Positions 36,716-49,007 of a stretch of 64,000 nucleotides of DNA are shown in pieces. This DNA is from Gordius sp. MW1 (lineage: Eukaryota > Nematomorpha > Gordioida > Gordea > Gordiidae). Every line of letters begins with the position of its first letter. The stretch's first letter is position 1. Where the stretch lies: positions 2,728,001-2,792,000 of the forward strand of contig OZ038526.1 of assembly GCA_964036665.1 (NCBI GenBank), written 5' to 3'. The position numbers were made by a program, and so were the translations under genes. The notes beneath the pieces were generated by a model that was not told where the DNA came from, did no database searches, and saw only the letters and a program-made list of their open reading frames with translations.

Positions 36716-37393
36716 TTATACATAATAGCATTGTTTTTAAAAATATGTCCCGTGTATTCTGCAATGTAAGATTCAAAACCCTTGACCCGACACTTTAAAT
36801 CCAACCCGAAAGCATATTAAAATTTTCAACCCGAACCCGACCCGGAAGCATTTCAAAATTTTCAACCCGAACCCGACCCGATCGGATTTCGGGTCACCCG
36901 TGCGGTTCTCTAGCTATGACTCACGGTCGACTCTGGCCTGTTTTTCAAATTTCGACCGAGCCTAGAGGTTGACTAAGAAAAAACGACCAAAAACATTTGG
37001 TTGGTATATGTTTAGTCGACTAAAACAAAAGGTCGACTACCCAGCCTTATTTACAACACTAAAGCGAGAGAAGCGATACGTAATTATTTAATTATTGGCA
37101 AATCGAAGTTAGAGTGTCGTAATTTTGATTCCCCCCTCTCAGTCGCTAATCGCTGGGGGATATATAGGAGGGGGGTTGGGTGGAGTAGGCGTAGAGTGTC
37201 ACAATGTCAAGTGTGGAGGCCAAGGCCAAAGCCTTAGCCTCAGGCCCCGTTCAACGCCTTTTCGGCATCCATTATTAAGTTTTTGAATCAGTTTTTTGAA
37301 TATAATGCCGAGGCGCTTGGTTTGGGGACAAGTGCTGAGCAAAAATGTCAGGTGGAACCATGGAGTAGCCAGGATTGGAATTAAAAAGGGGAT

Positions 37394-37557
37394 CATGCAT
37401 AGCCAAGGGGTGCAAGGAAGGGAGGGGGGCTGCCCCCTTCAAATCCAAAAATGTGGAAATTTATTAAAATTATGACTAATCTTTTTAAAAATGCTCATTT
37501 TGCCCCTCGCTAAATCATTATTGCCTCCCTCTAATTCCAATGCTGGCTACGCCCATG
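37394..37557. mobile_element. family-A MITE
   Basis: CATGCATAGCCAAGGGG to TGCTGGCTACGCCCATG. A second, left-truncated family-A end (TGGAGTAGCCAGGATTGG) lies just upstream, suggesting one copy landed in another. Confidence 0.65.
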
Positions 37558-37689
37558 GGCAATATGATAGTTTTTGAAATTTTAGTCTTAATTACATTAA
37601 TTATAAAAGTTTTTGGATTTAGAGGGGGGCAACTGTCCCTCCGTGCCTAACCATGGATATGCCTATGGGTGATGCTATTGAAGTTTCTG

Positions 37690-38640
37690 AAGCTTTTAGA
37701 AAGGGGGAAACAGTTCAATTAGAGAAAATCTTTAAATTTATGAATAGTTAACTCACATGCAAAATATCATATAGGCATAATTTAAATTATATCAAGTTTT
37801 TGGCAAAAAGTATTTGGTAACCAATCACTCAAAATTAGAGTGTTTGTTAAGACATATAAATCTCTATAACATATTTATGATTTTAAGATGTAAGGAGTTT
37901 ATTAATCTAAAATTTATTTAATCTAATAAGACTAAAAAATATTGGGCTTAAGTATCAAATAAAACACTTGATGCAAAAATTTATATATTACCAAGTTATT
38001 ATATAAAAAATTTGTTATAGATAATTGCTATATTATTGGCATAAATGTACATAAAAAACTTGATAAGGTTAAATAGAAGACATTATTCAAAGTTAATAAT
38101 ATATATTTTAAGGTAATTAAAAATTATAGATTTTTTATATAATTATTTTAAAATAAAGGGTATGAATTGCACAATCAAATGTATAGTCATAAATTAAATA
38201 TATAAATTATAATCAGATTATTGAGAATCTATCTCATATTTATTACAATGTATATAATTTGAGTAAATAATATCATATATAGGATAAATAAACTTATTAA
38301 ATTTAAAGGTTTGAAAAGATTATTATATCTGTTGTATTTACAGAGATATAAAAATGTAGTGCCAAATAAAGACATCTGACATGTAATTATAAATAAAGTT
38401 TTGTATTTTACCAAATTATAATATTAAACAATCAAAAATGAATACTGGTATAAAACCTACCTTAAGTTTTTAGAACGATTTCAATATTGTCACGAATCTT
38501 ATTCAAAAAGAAAGCTACTCAAAAAAAATCCAGATTACAGACTAGACAAAAAAACTATTAGAATTTTAAATAGCTAATTAAAAGCTGATATAAATAATAT
38601 TATTAATTAAACATATATTAAAATGAATAAGCTATTATTT
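37690..38640. other. very AT-rich intergenic sequence
   Basis: No coding segment, tRNA or element ends were recognised. The single open frame at 38229-38414 (minus) has hydrophobic, AT-biased codons and no domain. Confidence 0.45.
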
Positions 38641-39350
38641 TATAAACAATTGCATATAATTAGCGTCTCTAGATAAGATATTAGTTTATCGTTAATAAAA
38701 AAAATGGATAGCAAATTTAAACATATACAAGTATACTTTGAATTGCCAATGATTATAAATACACTGAAACCATCTCGAAATGCGTTATTTTGTATAAAAT
38801 TACATATATTTTAATTAATTGTTAAAAGTCTTAAAGCCTAAATGCGTGTTGACATATAATATTAGTTTGATATCAATGAATATTTGATAGCAAATTATAG
38901 AAATTGCTGATAATTATAAATACGCTAAAACAATCTCAAAATGCGTCATTTTATATTTATTTGCATATTATTTAGTGAATTAACTGTCTTATAACTATTA
39001 ATATGTGTGTTTACATATAATGTTAGTTTGATATCTATGACTAATGGATAGCAAATTATAAATATATACGAGACCTGAAAATTATATATTAAGTGAATAA
39101 TATAATAATTAAACCTTTGTTGTTGCAATTTCTAGTTAAATATATTATATTTTAACAAATCTTAACATGTTTACAGCATTATTTATTAACTTCCAAAAAA
39201 TAACTTAATTATATGGTATTAAAAATTAATAGGACTTGTAAAAACCTTTCAATTAAGTGAATAATTTAATAATTAAATATTTGTTGTTGCAATTCCTAGT
39301 TACATATATTATATTTTAACAAATCTTAACATGTTTACAATAGATATACA
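38640..39350. repeat. degenerate ~165-bp tandem repeat, AT-rich
   Basis: The anchor ATNTTAGTTTGATATCNATG...ATAGCAAATTATA occurs at about 38675, 38848 and 39010. The second anchor AATTAAANNTTTGTTGTTGC occurs at about 39104 and 39270. Spacings are 162-173 bp. It looks like a short decayed satellite. Confidence 0.65.
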
Positions 39351-39689
39351 TGCCCATTAATACTTGTATATGTTCTAATTAAGTTACATAGCACATAACA
39401 TTCTACACAATTAAGATAGATTTCATCAAATACATAAAATATTTTGCATTTTATTCAAAAGTGTAATTGAATATAAATAAAATATTGGTAAGATAAAAAT
39501 TTTACAAAATTAAATGTGACTAAAGATAACATTTGATATTGTGGAACCCTTTTTCCGATAAGAGATATATATATGTGGGGAATAACACCTAAAATTTTAA
39601 GTTAGTCAAATGATAAATATAACATGACTCCCCCGAAATAGTTGCTCTAATTAATGAGTCTAATTCTTCATCCCCTCCCGGGTTTTTTT

Positions 39690-39830
39690 TTGACTATTAT
39701 GTTTGTTCCTGTTACAGTTATATAATAAACATAAATAAAAGTTGTTTACTTTTAATTGCTATGCAATTTAACTAGTTTTTGTTATATAATAAACATAGAT
39801 AAAAGTTGTTTACTTTTAATGCTCAAGTGG
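39690..39830 (+). mobile_element. HINE-like fragment with two ~60-bp units
   Basis: CCCGGGTTTTTTTTTGACTA, then TATTATGTTTGTTCCTGTTA, then two TATAATAAACATANATAAAAG...TGCTATGCAATTTAAC units, matching 13760-14450. Confidence 0.65.
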
Positions 39831-40620
39831 TAATCCTTGTTACCATAAGTCATGGAAATTAGCATTGCCTGATATTTCCATTACCTTCAAAAATACATGA
39901 AAATAGTATTCCAAAAATTGCTGTTACAAAAATTGATGCCATATGCTATCATTGCCATTCACATTTAAACGTAGTGTTAGGATGTTGCTAAACAATTCTA
40001 ATCAATAAATCACATCAAAATATTGGCAATGTCCAAATCAACCACATTGGCACTTACACACCCATGGCTTGTTGTACAAGTTTTTAAGTGTCTATTGATT
40101 TTTCCTTCAGTAAACTAAAATTTTAAATAATATAATTAAACCAGCTCTTGATGATCTTGTTGAAGCCTTAATTTTAAAATTGTAGGAATCTTACGAGCTT
40201 TTCCTCCTGTCCAAATATAATAACATAGATCAATTAGGCAACTTACCATCTTAGTGTAAGCTAAATTAGTTGTAAATTAGAATCCTATCCATAAAAAGCT
40301 GTTTAAAAAGAAATAGGCTAGGATATTAATGGGCTGAAGCCCACACAGTGATGGAATAAGTCCCACACAAGGAAATGGGAATACCCTTTGAAAGTGTCTG
40401 ACCCATAAGTGTGTACCTAAAAAATTACAAGATGTCATATTAAGAATATGTTGCATATTAAGTTAAAAAAAGAAAATTTAAATAGAATATTTAAAAAAAG
40501 AATAATAGGATATTTAAAGATGATAAATAAAACTAACTTAAGAAGGATAAGGCAAAATTAAGAGAAAATAATAAAATCCTTAAAGGATAACTTTAATTTT
40601 TTTTTGCTATTTTTATTTAA

Positions 40621-41230
40621 CCCTCAAGAGTATTCGTGGGATAATTTGGTACCTCACGCAAAATTTAAATATAAAACGCAATTTAATCTAATGAATCTGG
40701 CCTTTTCAGTAGCTTAATATTTTATCAAGAACTAGGTTAGGTGAAAATTTCATAGGTTTTGGCTTAATAATTTTTAAAATATAAAGCTTTTTTGGCACGT
40801 GGGGTTCTGTTATACCCCACGAATACTCTCAAGTAAGTTTTTTTATATATGAAAAAATGTATGTATTTTTTTATATGAAGATATCTTTTACAATTTGTGT
40901 TTTTAATACATTTTGAACATTCTTTTAATAAAAAATCACGTTTATTTTGATTTATTTTAAGGTATATGATGTCAAGAGGTAAAATAAGGGGAAGCTCTAG
41001 AATAACCAAAATAAAAATGGGGGTCCAGAAAATTGTTAATAAGTTTTGTAATGTTGATTAGATTTATATCAAAATTTATACGATCAATCTTAAGACCTTT
41101 ATAAACATATGTTTAGAATTTCAAAGGTTTTAAAGGAATACTTTAAAAGTTATAAGAAGTTTAAAAATGGGGTAGAGTTATACCCCACGAATACTCTCGC
41201 GTTAGGGATTTTTAGGAATACTCTCGAGGG
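40621..41230. mobile_element. piggyBac-like MITE, 610 bp, TTAA duplications
   Basis: Ends CCCTCAAGAGTATTC and GAATACTCTCGAGGG (14 of 15 inverted match), flanked by TTAA at 40617-40620 and 41231-41234. TTAA duplication plus CCC-starting TIRs are hallmarks of the piggyBac superfamily. Internal subterminal repeats TATACCCCACGAATACTCTC sit at about 40812 and 41171. The ORF at 40764-41009 shows no transposase motif. Confidence 0.92.
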
Positions 41231-41249
41231 TTAATGAAACTATAAAAAA

Positions 41250-41852
41250 CTATGAAAATCATATGCGAGGTAAACATTCGAAAATTGCGAAAGCGATGAA
41301 ATGACAAATAATGATTCCGATTTTCTGTTTAATGAAAAAGTTTCCCTATTGACAAGGGTATTGGCAGCTATACGGCGTCCCAATTCTTTCAGAAGGGCTT
41401 GGGTTTTAGGACCTATTGTTGTAAGGGTAGTGGTCACTATAGGGGAGAAAAGCAGTGAGGAATTAAGTTCTGCGTATTTAGCTGACTTTAATCTTTCAGA
41501 ATCAACAAGGGGGTCTTTGTTTTGGTTTGAGGGGCAAAGGCATCCGGACAAGTGTAGTCCCAAGCCAGGCATAGCCCTTTTGCCCATGGGATGAATGTCT
41601 GTCCATCAGGTCTCTTCTTGTCGCTAAGGCAAAGACCATTAGGCTCCAATTGGGAGGAAAAGCCCCCTTTTTGATTGTGTTCTGAAGAGCATTAACAGAT
41701 GAGTGCCGTAGAAATCTGGCCTTATTAAATTTGCAATGCGGGTCGTGGTGACCTTTTGTACCAACGGATGAGCCACATAAGTTGCATTGATGAGAGGCAA
41801 CTATATCACATCCTAGGCGGAGAGCCCAAGTTCGCCCCGCTGATTTTTGCAA
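41250..41852 (-). pseudogene. C-terminal remnant of a non-LTR retrotransposon ORF (zinc knuckle plus restriction-like endonuclease)
   Basis: The minus strand encodes a CNLCG...HDPHC zinc-finger-like segment, then in a second frame RPDGQTFIPW and a WDYT motif, then in a third frame a KSAKYAELNS and GRRIAANT region. RPDG, D.T and K..KY following a cysteine/histidine cluster is the arrangement of the restriction-like endonuclease of R2/NeSL/HERO-type elements. At least two frameshifts separate the segments, so the copy is dead. Reverse transcriptase is absent here. The clade is inferred from motif order only. Confidence 0.75.
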
Positions 41853-41859
41853 AGCACAG

Positions 41860-42950
41860 GTCCAGCCTACACCTCTCCAAAAAAATGTTCTATATTCCGC
41901 CGATTTTTAAACATTTTTTGTCAATACTAAAACAATCATTTATTTATATGTTGAAAATGTTCAATATTAATTATGATAAATATATCAGTCTCAAACAGGT
42001 TTTTGTTTCTTCCAACAAGTAACGCACCGTTAAATGTTCATTAGTAGCACTTAAAGCTACATTAAACCATTTATGATAATTGAAATTCTATGCAAGGCTA
42101 ATTTTATATAGCTAAATACCTATTTTTGTTAATTATTTCTCCCCTTATTAAGAATAAAAACTTTTGGAATCCACTTATTTAAAAATCACAAGTTCTATGA
42201 ATAAATAACAAACAAAAATTAATATGGATTAATTATATTATATTAAAGTTGAATAATAAAATTTGATAAACATCATCAAAAAACACCATTTTTATATATT
42301 AAAATAAAAGGTTTTGCCCCTCCTAATAGCTAGGCCCGTCCCGAGCCTTTTATTACCATAATGTTCGTCCAAGCCCGGCCCGCAAGTTTTAACAAAAAGC
42401 TTATTCATGTCCGGTTTTGGCGGTGCCAACTGTATTTGCTTTAATAAAGTTAGCTATATCATGATCATTAAAAATTAAACATTAAAAAAATGATTTTACT
42501 AAACCCTAAGGGATAATAATTTTTAGTTGAATTTTCACATCAATTTCTACCGTAGAATTAGCACGCACAATTTCTAAAAAAAATTATATTTCAAAGAATG
42601 TTTAAAAATGAAGCATGCATAAATGAAATGTGCAAAACGCTTAGTAAAATTATCATTTACAATGAGTGTTAATTATTTGTATTTTATTTATTAATCTCTT
42701 CCCTAGTAGTAGACCCGCAATTTTTATAAACAAGGAACTAATGTAAGTTTAAATAACCAGGTTAATTACTTAGAAAAATAAAATAAAATTACCTTTATAA
42801 CTAAAATTTGGCCGTTAGAAAATGGGCTAAGTGTGGTCTAAATTGCCAACCAAACAAATTTTATAGACACACTATAACGACGCCCGAGACTTTCGTACAG
42901 CCGGATGCAAGATTCTCACACATACATTTCGATTTAGTAGACAACTGCCG
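41860..42950. other. intergenic, no gene recognised
   Basis: AT-rich. Contains a short GCCCGTCCCGAGCC..AAGCCCGGCCCG stretch (about 42332-42385) resembling family-C interiors. Confidence 0.4.
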
Positions 42951-42957
42951 CCTTTAA

Positions 42958-44225
42958 ATGGTTTTACACATATTTTATCAGCAATCGACCGTTCTCGAGA
43001 TGGCCCATGGCCGTTCCACTCAAAGAAACGTCTACCAAAGAGATCGCTGTCTCCCAAGTACAATTACTACTCCCACAATTTTTAAATTACATTTAATTAA
43101 GCTATGGTTCTACAATCAAGCTTCGATTCAGCGAATACGTAATAAACGTCCGAAGGCATCCAACAAGGAGATCAATTAGGCCCTCCTTTATTTTGTTTAG
43201 CCATTCATAATTCAATCGAGGTTATATCATCTCTAAATGTTTGGTATCTCGACGACGCCACCCTATGTGGCCGCCCGGAGGAGATTAGTAAAGCTATAGA
43301 TATTATCAAAAATTTTGAACCCACTCTAAATCTTAAATTAAATTTGAAAAAATGTGAAATCTTTCAGGCCCCCAACACTATTGACTTTCCAATTTTCTAA
43401 AACTTTTTTAGTTTTAGAGAGATAAAACATATCCCTTTTGGGATCACACATTGGTGGTGAAAAATCTCTTTTAAATTTTCTTCATAAAAACTTCGAAATT
43501 TTAGAATTTAAAACGGAACTTTTAAAATGCTTGCCTGCACACCACTCTTTTTACATAATCAAAAACTATTTTAACATTTCAAAGTTTAATCATTGTTTCG
43601 CTCATCTGGTGCATTTTTACACCCAGACGTTTTAACGTACAAAGTATTTTTAAAAAACTTTACTAGAAAAATTTTAAATTTAAGTACTAACAATTGGCTT
43701 TAAGCATCCCTCCCAACCAAATCTGGAGGATTAGGAATTCTTACTCCAGGCAGCATATCGCTAGCTGCTTTTATTCGCTCTTTTAAGTCGGTCCAAAACT
43801 TAATTTTTAATCTCACAACGCATTCCGACCCTCTGCTAACTCAAGCCTCTTTGGAATTTGACTGTCACTCCCTAGACCATTCAACCTCAAAGTACGAGAC
43901 AAAAGGATCGGGATTCTGGACTAGTATCGCGCTCCGTTGATTACCTTTTATCGAGCAGCGATGATAGCCAGCATTACAACCTTAGGTCCCTCGCTTTTGA
44001 TGGTTCCGGTCACGGTAGCTTGAAGCGTATCCCAGCAAACTTTTGGGAATGCTGCTTAAAGACTTTGAGCTATCATATTCCATAGCTTTAAGGTTGGGGA
44101 TTAGTTATAGCAGAGAATTCAATTGTCGAAATTGTCTTACCATTGTAGACGAGTATGCTAGGCACCCTCTACACTGCCTAGCAAACAAATATAAATATGT
44201 TAGACACACTAAAGCTAACTATCGT
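42958..44225 (+). pseudogene. non-LTR retrotransposon reverse-transcriptase remnant
   Basis: Segments in shifting frames show GIQQGDQLGP and the catalytic-type box YLDDATLCG (YLDD codons at 43244-43255). The thumb-like LLKCLPAHHS and FNISKF region follows, then SLPTKSGGLGIL, then a C-terminal RLGISYSREFNCRNC...HPLHC zinc-finger-like block (44043-44200). The 5' part is missing and several stops and frameshifts are present. It is the same family as the remnant at 41250-41852. Its downstream end is most likely 49010-49510, separated by the BEL/Pao insertion. Confidence 0.8.
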
Positions 44226-44830
44226 ATAAGGAGATACGATACGAGTACGATACGATGATAATATACCCCCCCCCCCCATTTTCATTTATACAAAGGGACG
44301 CCGACGTTACACGTATCTCCCTTTCTAATTAATTTCAGTACGCGTGTTAATTCCCACCCCCCAACGCGCATATACGACACGTATATGATAATACGCGAGA
44401 ATGTAGTCTACTACACCATCTGCCTTTCCTGGCCATGCTATTTAATTTGTAGTACATAGAACTCTATTCTTTTACATTTTATTTCTAGTACGCGTATGTT
44501 ATCCCCCCTTGATTATACGTGTTTGTTATTTGTATCAATACGCATGAGTGATTTTGATATACTTATCGCATTGATAATTTTGATATCGATCATTCAGGAT
44601 TATTATGATTAATAGAATTTTTCTTGTAATAAAATAGATTGGCGAAATGTAGAGCGGTAAAGTTATCTTTATTTAGTGGCTTTAAGCCCGGCCATCCCCC
44701 AATAGTTTATCTTTCACGGCCCAATATTTCCCCCTATTCAAGCCTGATGATTCCTCCTTTTTCAAATCATTTTTATTCATATCTTATTCTTTTTTAAAGA
44801 TATGAAACTAACTTATTAATTCAAGCTGCC

Positions 44831-45244
44831 TGTTAACACATAACATGAACAACATATACACACATGTTAATACATAACATGAACACCGAACACACACATG
44901 TTAACCCATAACATGAACAATATATACACATATGTTAACCCATAACATGAACAACATATACACATGTTAATACATAACATGAACAACAGACATTCATTCA
45001 TCAGATGATTATGGTTTTCTAGAACACATACACGTCATGATAACATATTCACGTACATTCAATTTCAACCAACATCACCTATATACATACATTCAAACAT
45101 CATCATCCTACACTTAAGCATTATCATTTACTTTATTTACATTATCATATCTTACATATTTACTATTATATTTCATTATACATATTTTCAGTATTTTCAA
45201 TAAACTTCCATTAGTTCAATAAACTTTCATAACTTCCATATTCA
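44831..45244 (+). repeat. 5' LTR of BEL/Pao element
   Basis: Contains four to five tandem-like units of TGTTAANNCATAACATGAAC with ACATATACACA spacers, then an AT-rich part with repeated AATAAACTT. Confidence 0.93.
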
Positions 45245-45257
45245 TTTTGGTACTCAA

Positions 45258-48200
45258 CTATTAAATAAGCAACTAACTAATTTTTGGGAAATTGAAGAGA
45301 TGACCCAACCAGTTCAGTACTCCAATGAAGAGCATCAATATGAAGAGATATTCAAGGCTACTTACAGACGAAATTCATTTGGCAGATATATTGTAGACCT
45401 ACCACTAAAGGATCAGGTTAAAAAATTGGGAAATTCTTACAAACAAGCTTTCATCCGATTTCAATCTCTTGAAAACAAGATGTTGCGGAACCCTGAACTA
45501 AGACGTGATTACACAAGTTTTATCCATGAATATCAACGTTTGGGCCACCTAGCCCCCACTACTGAAACAAAATCACAAGATTTAACTGTCTTTTATCTGC
45601 CGCATCACGCCATATTCAAGATGGACAGCCTCACGACAAAATTGCGGGTAGTCTTTGATGGATCCGCTAAATCAACTTCTGGACTATCATTAAATGACAC
45701 TCTGACGGTTGGTCCTAAGATTCAGCAGGACTTAATATAAATAATATTAAGGTTTCGTAGTCACAATATTGCAATCACAGCAGACATCGAAAAAATGTAC
45801 AGACAGATATTGATTAATCCAGCACATACTCAATTGCAGAGAATACTGTGGCGAGATGAAATATCACATCCTGTTCAATCCTTTGACTTACTTACAGTTA
45901 CTTATGGAACCTCATCAGCACCTTACTTAGCTACTAAAGTTCTTCAACAAGTGGCTGAAGATGAATGCAACGAGTTCCCAGTTGGAGCACGCATAGCACA
46001 ACGAGATTTTTATGTTGACGATTTATTAACAGGGGCACACAACATTTCAGAAGCTAAAATTATTGTAGTACAAATACAGACCATGCTAAAAAAAGCTGGA
46101 TTAAATCTAAGAAAATGGGCCACAAATTCCACCTCATTATTCACTCAACTACCATCAATTTCTAGTGACGAAATCATACCGTTAGACAAGCATAGTAACA
46201 TGAAGACTTTAGGTATCCATTGAAATCCACAAAATGACAACATTCGATTCAACATTAAAAATGAAACTACAAGGAAACTATATCAAAACGAAATGTTCTA
46301 TCACATATTTCTCAAATGTTTGATCCACTTGGATTACTAGGGCCTGTATTGACAAGAGCTAAAGTATTTATGCAGCAACTTTGGAAGCTTTAGCAATCTT
46401 GGGATGAAACACTTCCTAGTGATCTTAGCAATAAATGGACATCATTTAAAAATCAGTTTGTACTTTTAAGCTCACTTGACATTCCCCGGCGTGTTATAGG
46501 CCATGAGAATCCCTTGAAGATAGAGATTCACGGTTTCTGTGACGCAAGCGATCGCTTATGGGGCATGTATATACATTCGATCTTCCAGCAATGATAACTG
46601 GCCCAGTAGACTTCTTTGCTCCAAATCGCGAGTTGCTCCTATCAGAAGCATTTCAATTCCAAGACTAGAATTGTGAGGGGCACTTCTGCTAACAAAATTA
46701 TTAAAAATTGTCCATTTAGCATTTCAAGTTCCAAAATCCACAACATATTGTTGGACTGATTCGACAATAGTGTTAGCATGGATCAAGGGTTCACCTAGCA
46801 ACTGGAATACCTTTGTGGCTAATCGAGTAGCAAAAATTCAACAAAACTTTAAAGTTGACAATTGGCATCATGTACAAACAAGTGACAATCCAGCCGACTC
46901 TTTATCAAGAGGCTGTTCACCAAGTGAGTTGATTAATGATATAAAATGGTGGACAGGACCCATTTGGTTATCCACCGACTGTCCTATTATTGAGCATTTG
47001 TCTTTGAGTGATATGTCCAATATACCCGAACACAAAACAGTGCACTGCTCTACTATTTGTAAGACTAATCCTTTGTTAACAAAATATTCTAATTTTCGGA
47101 AACTGACACGAATTATAGCATATTGTTTACGGTTTTATTCAAACATTAAATGTAAAAATCATTTGAAATATGGATCCTTGTCAACCACAGAACTTTCTCA
47201 AGCTACATTAACTGTGTTAAAAATAGTCCAAATGGAATGTTTTTCAACAGATTTACATACCCTTGTAAAGTTTAATAGGGTATCAAACAACAGTAAAATA
47301 CTCAGTTTAACCCCTTTTCTTCACGATGGTGTAATCAGAGTAGGCGGAAGACTAAGAAACGCAAGTGTCCCTTTTAGTCAAAAACATCCTGTTCTTCTTC
47401 CAAAAAATCACTTCATTACTAATCTCATAATTGAAATGTACCATGAAGAATATTTGCATACTGGTGTGCAAAATACTATAGCTAATGTTCGAACCGCCTA
47501 TTGGCCCATCAGTGCCAGATCTCTTGTCAAGCAAGTAATACGAAAATGCATTACCTGTTTTAAGGTTAAGCCAAGACCACAACAATGTATCATGGCCAAT
47601 CTTCCAACTTGTCAGGTTGTACCTACCAGACCACTCTATAACACCGGTCTAGATTACTTTGGACCATTACAAATTCGGGAGAGTAAACGTCGAAATAGCA
47701 AGCTCATTAAGGTCTATTCTGCATTGTTTGTTTGTCTTAATACAAGAGCAGTTCATCTAGAGTTAGTATTAGAACTTACCACTGAAGCATTTCTTAATGC
47801 TTTAAAACGCTTTATAGCTAGGAGAGGTAAACCACTCAATATTTATTCCGATAATGCAACCACTTTTACTGGAGCTAACAAGGAATTATTACAGCTACAG
47901 TCTTTACTTAGTCCCAGCAACCACGAAAGAATAAAGTTGAAACTAGCAGAACAGGGCATTAATTGGCACTTTATTCCACCAAGAGCACCTCATTTTGGTG
48001 GTTATGGGAAGCAGCCGTCAAATCTACCAAACATCATTTGAGAAGAGTATTGGGTCAAGCCCTATTAACTTATGAAGAAATCACCACACTTTTGATTCAA
48101 ATCGAAGCCATCATTAATTCAAGACCTCTTACACAATTGTCAGAAGATCCAAATGACTTATCATGCTTAACTCCCGCGCATTTTTTGATTGGCTCTTATT

Positions 48201-48590
48201 TCACTTCTATCTCTGAACCTAATTGGACATCTGCAAAATTGAATACTTTATCTCGATGGCAGCACACAGAATTATTACGACAGCAATTTTGGCGCCGATG
48301 GTCAAAGGAGTATTTAAAATTTCAGATGCGTAAAAAATGGAAAAAATCATTTCAGAATGTAAAGGTCGGTCAACTTGTAATAGGTAAGGAGGATAACACG
48401 CCACCTCTCAAATGGCCTTTAGCCCGTATTCAAGAAATTCACCCAGGCTCCGATGGAGTAACTAGAGTAGTTACTTTAAGAACATCAGCTGGTTTGATCA
48501 AAAGGCCAGTAACAAGACTGCATGTATTACTTATCGATGATACGGATCTACCAATTTGGATGATAGTACTTTCAACGGGGGGGGGCAGAA
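45258..48590 (+). pseudogene. BEL/Pao pol remnant (RT, RNase H, integrase) lacking gag and protease
   Basis: Pol-like coding begins almost directly after the primer-binding site, so gag and protease are deleted. Recognisable parts are the N-terminal RT region (45300-45737), RT with YVDD at 46011-46022, and RNase H with GFCDASD near 46533. A connection/RNase H tail (46770 on) and integrase follow, with H..H/CX2C zinc site (about 47457-47560), the two catalytic aspartates in GLDYFGP (about 47646) and SDNATTF (about 47848), and a Pao-type C-terminus. Breaks: in-frame TAA at 45738-45740, TGA at 46221-46223, TAG at 46391-46393, frameshifts between 46223 and 46770, and one near 48000 just before the integrase glutamate. 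It is not functional. Confidence 0.93.
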
Positions 48591-49002
48591 TGTTAACACA
48601 TAACATGAACAACATATACACACATGTTAATACATAACATGAACACCGAACACACACATGTTAACCCATAACATGAACAACATATACACATATGTTAACC
48701 CATAACATGAACAACATATACACATGTTAATACATAACATGAACAACAGACATTCATTCATCAGATGATTATGGTTTTCTAGAACACATACACGTCATGA
48801 TAACATATTCACGTACATTCAATTTCAACCAACATCACCTATATACATACATTCAAACATCATCATCCTACACTTAAGCATTATCATTTACTTTATTTAC
48901 ATTATCATATCTTACATATTTACTTATATTTCATTATACATATTTTCAGTATTTTCAATAAACTTCCATTAGTTCAATAAACTTCCATAACTTCCATATT
49001 CA
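48591..49002 (+). repeat. 3' LTR of BEL/Pao element
   Basis: Pairs with 44831-45244; differs by C/T at two sites and lacks two bases in the TTTACTTATATTTC stretch. Confidence 0.93.
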
Positions 49003-49007
49003 CTGCC

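Larger units (their letters stand above)
35684..36912. mobile_element. family-C hAT-like element carrying nested inserts
   Basis: TAGAGAACTGCAAAGTC at the left and GTGCGGTTCTCTA at the right, with ACCCGACCCG tandem hexamer-like blocks at both ends. The flanks ACTAAGAC and GCTATGAC agree at 6 of 8. A family-A MITE (35925-36084) and a HINE-like fragment (about 36470-36715) lie inside, a three-level nest. Confidence 0.7.
35631..37061. mobile_element. family-B MITE remnant split by family-C insertion
   Basis: The left part begins ACTGTTGTAAAACGGATGGG and the right part ends CAGCCTTATTTACAACACTA. The family-C element at 35684-36912 and its own nested inserts separate them. Confidence 0.65.
44831..49002 (+). 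mobile_element. BEL/Pao LTR retrotransposon, gag-less and broken
   Basis: 5' LTR 44831-45244 (414 bp) and 3' LTR 48591-49002 (412 bp) both run TG...CA. They differ by two substitutions and one 2-bp indel. The target duplication CTGCC is at 44826-44830 and 49003-49007. A PBS-like TGGTACTCAAC begins at 45248, and a G-rich tract ending GGGGCAGAA precedes the 3' LTR. The whole element is 4.2 kb, short for the family. Confidence 0.96.
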
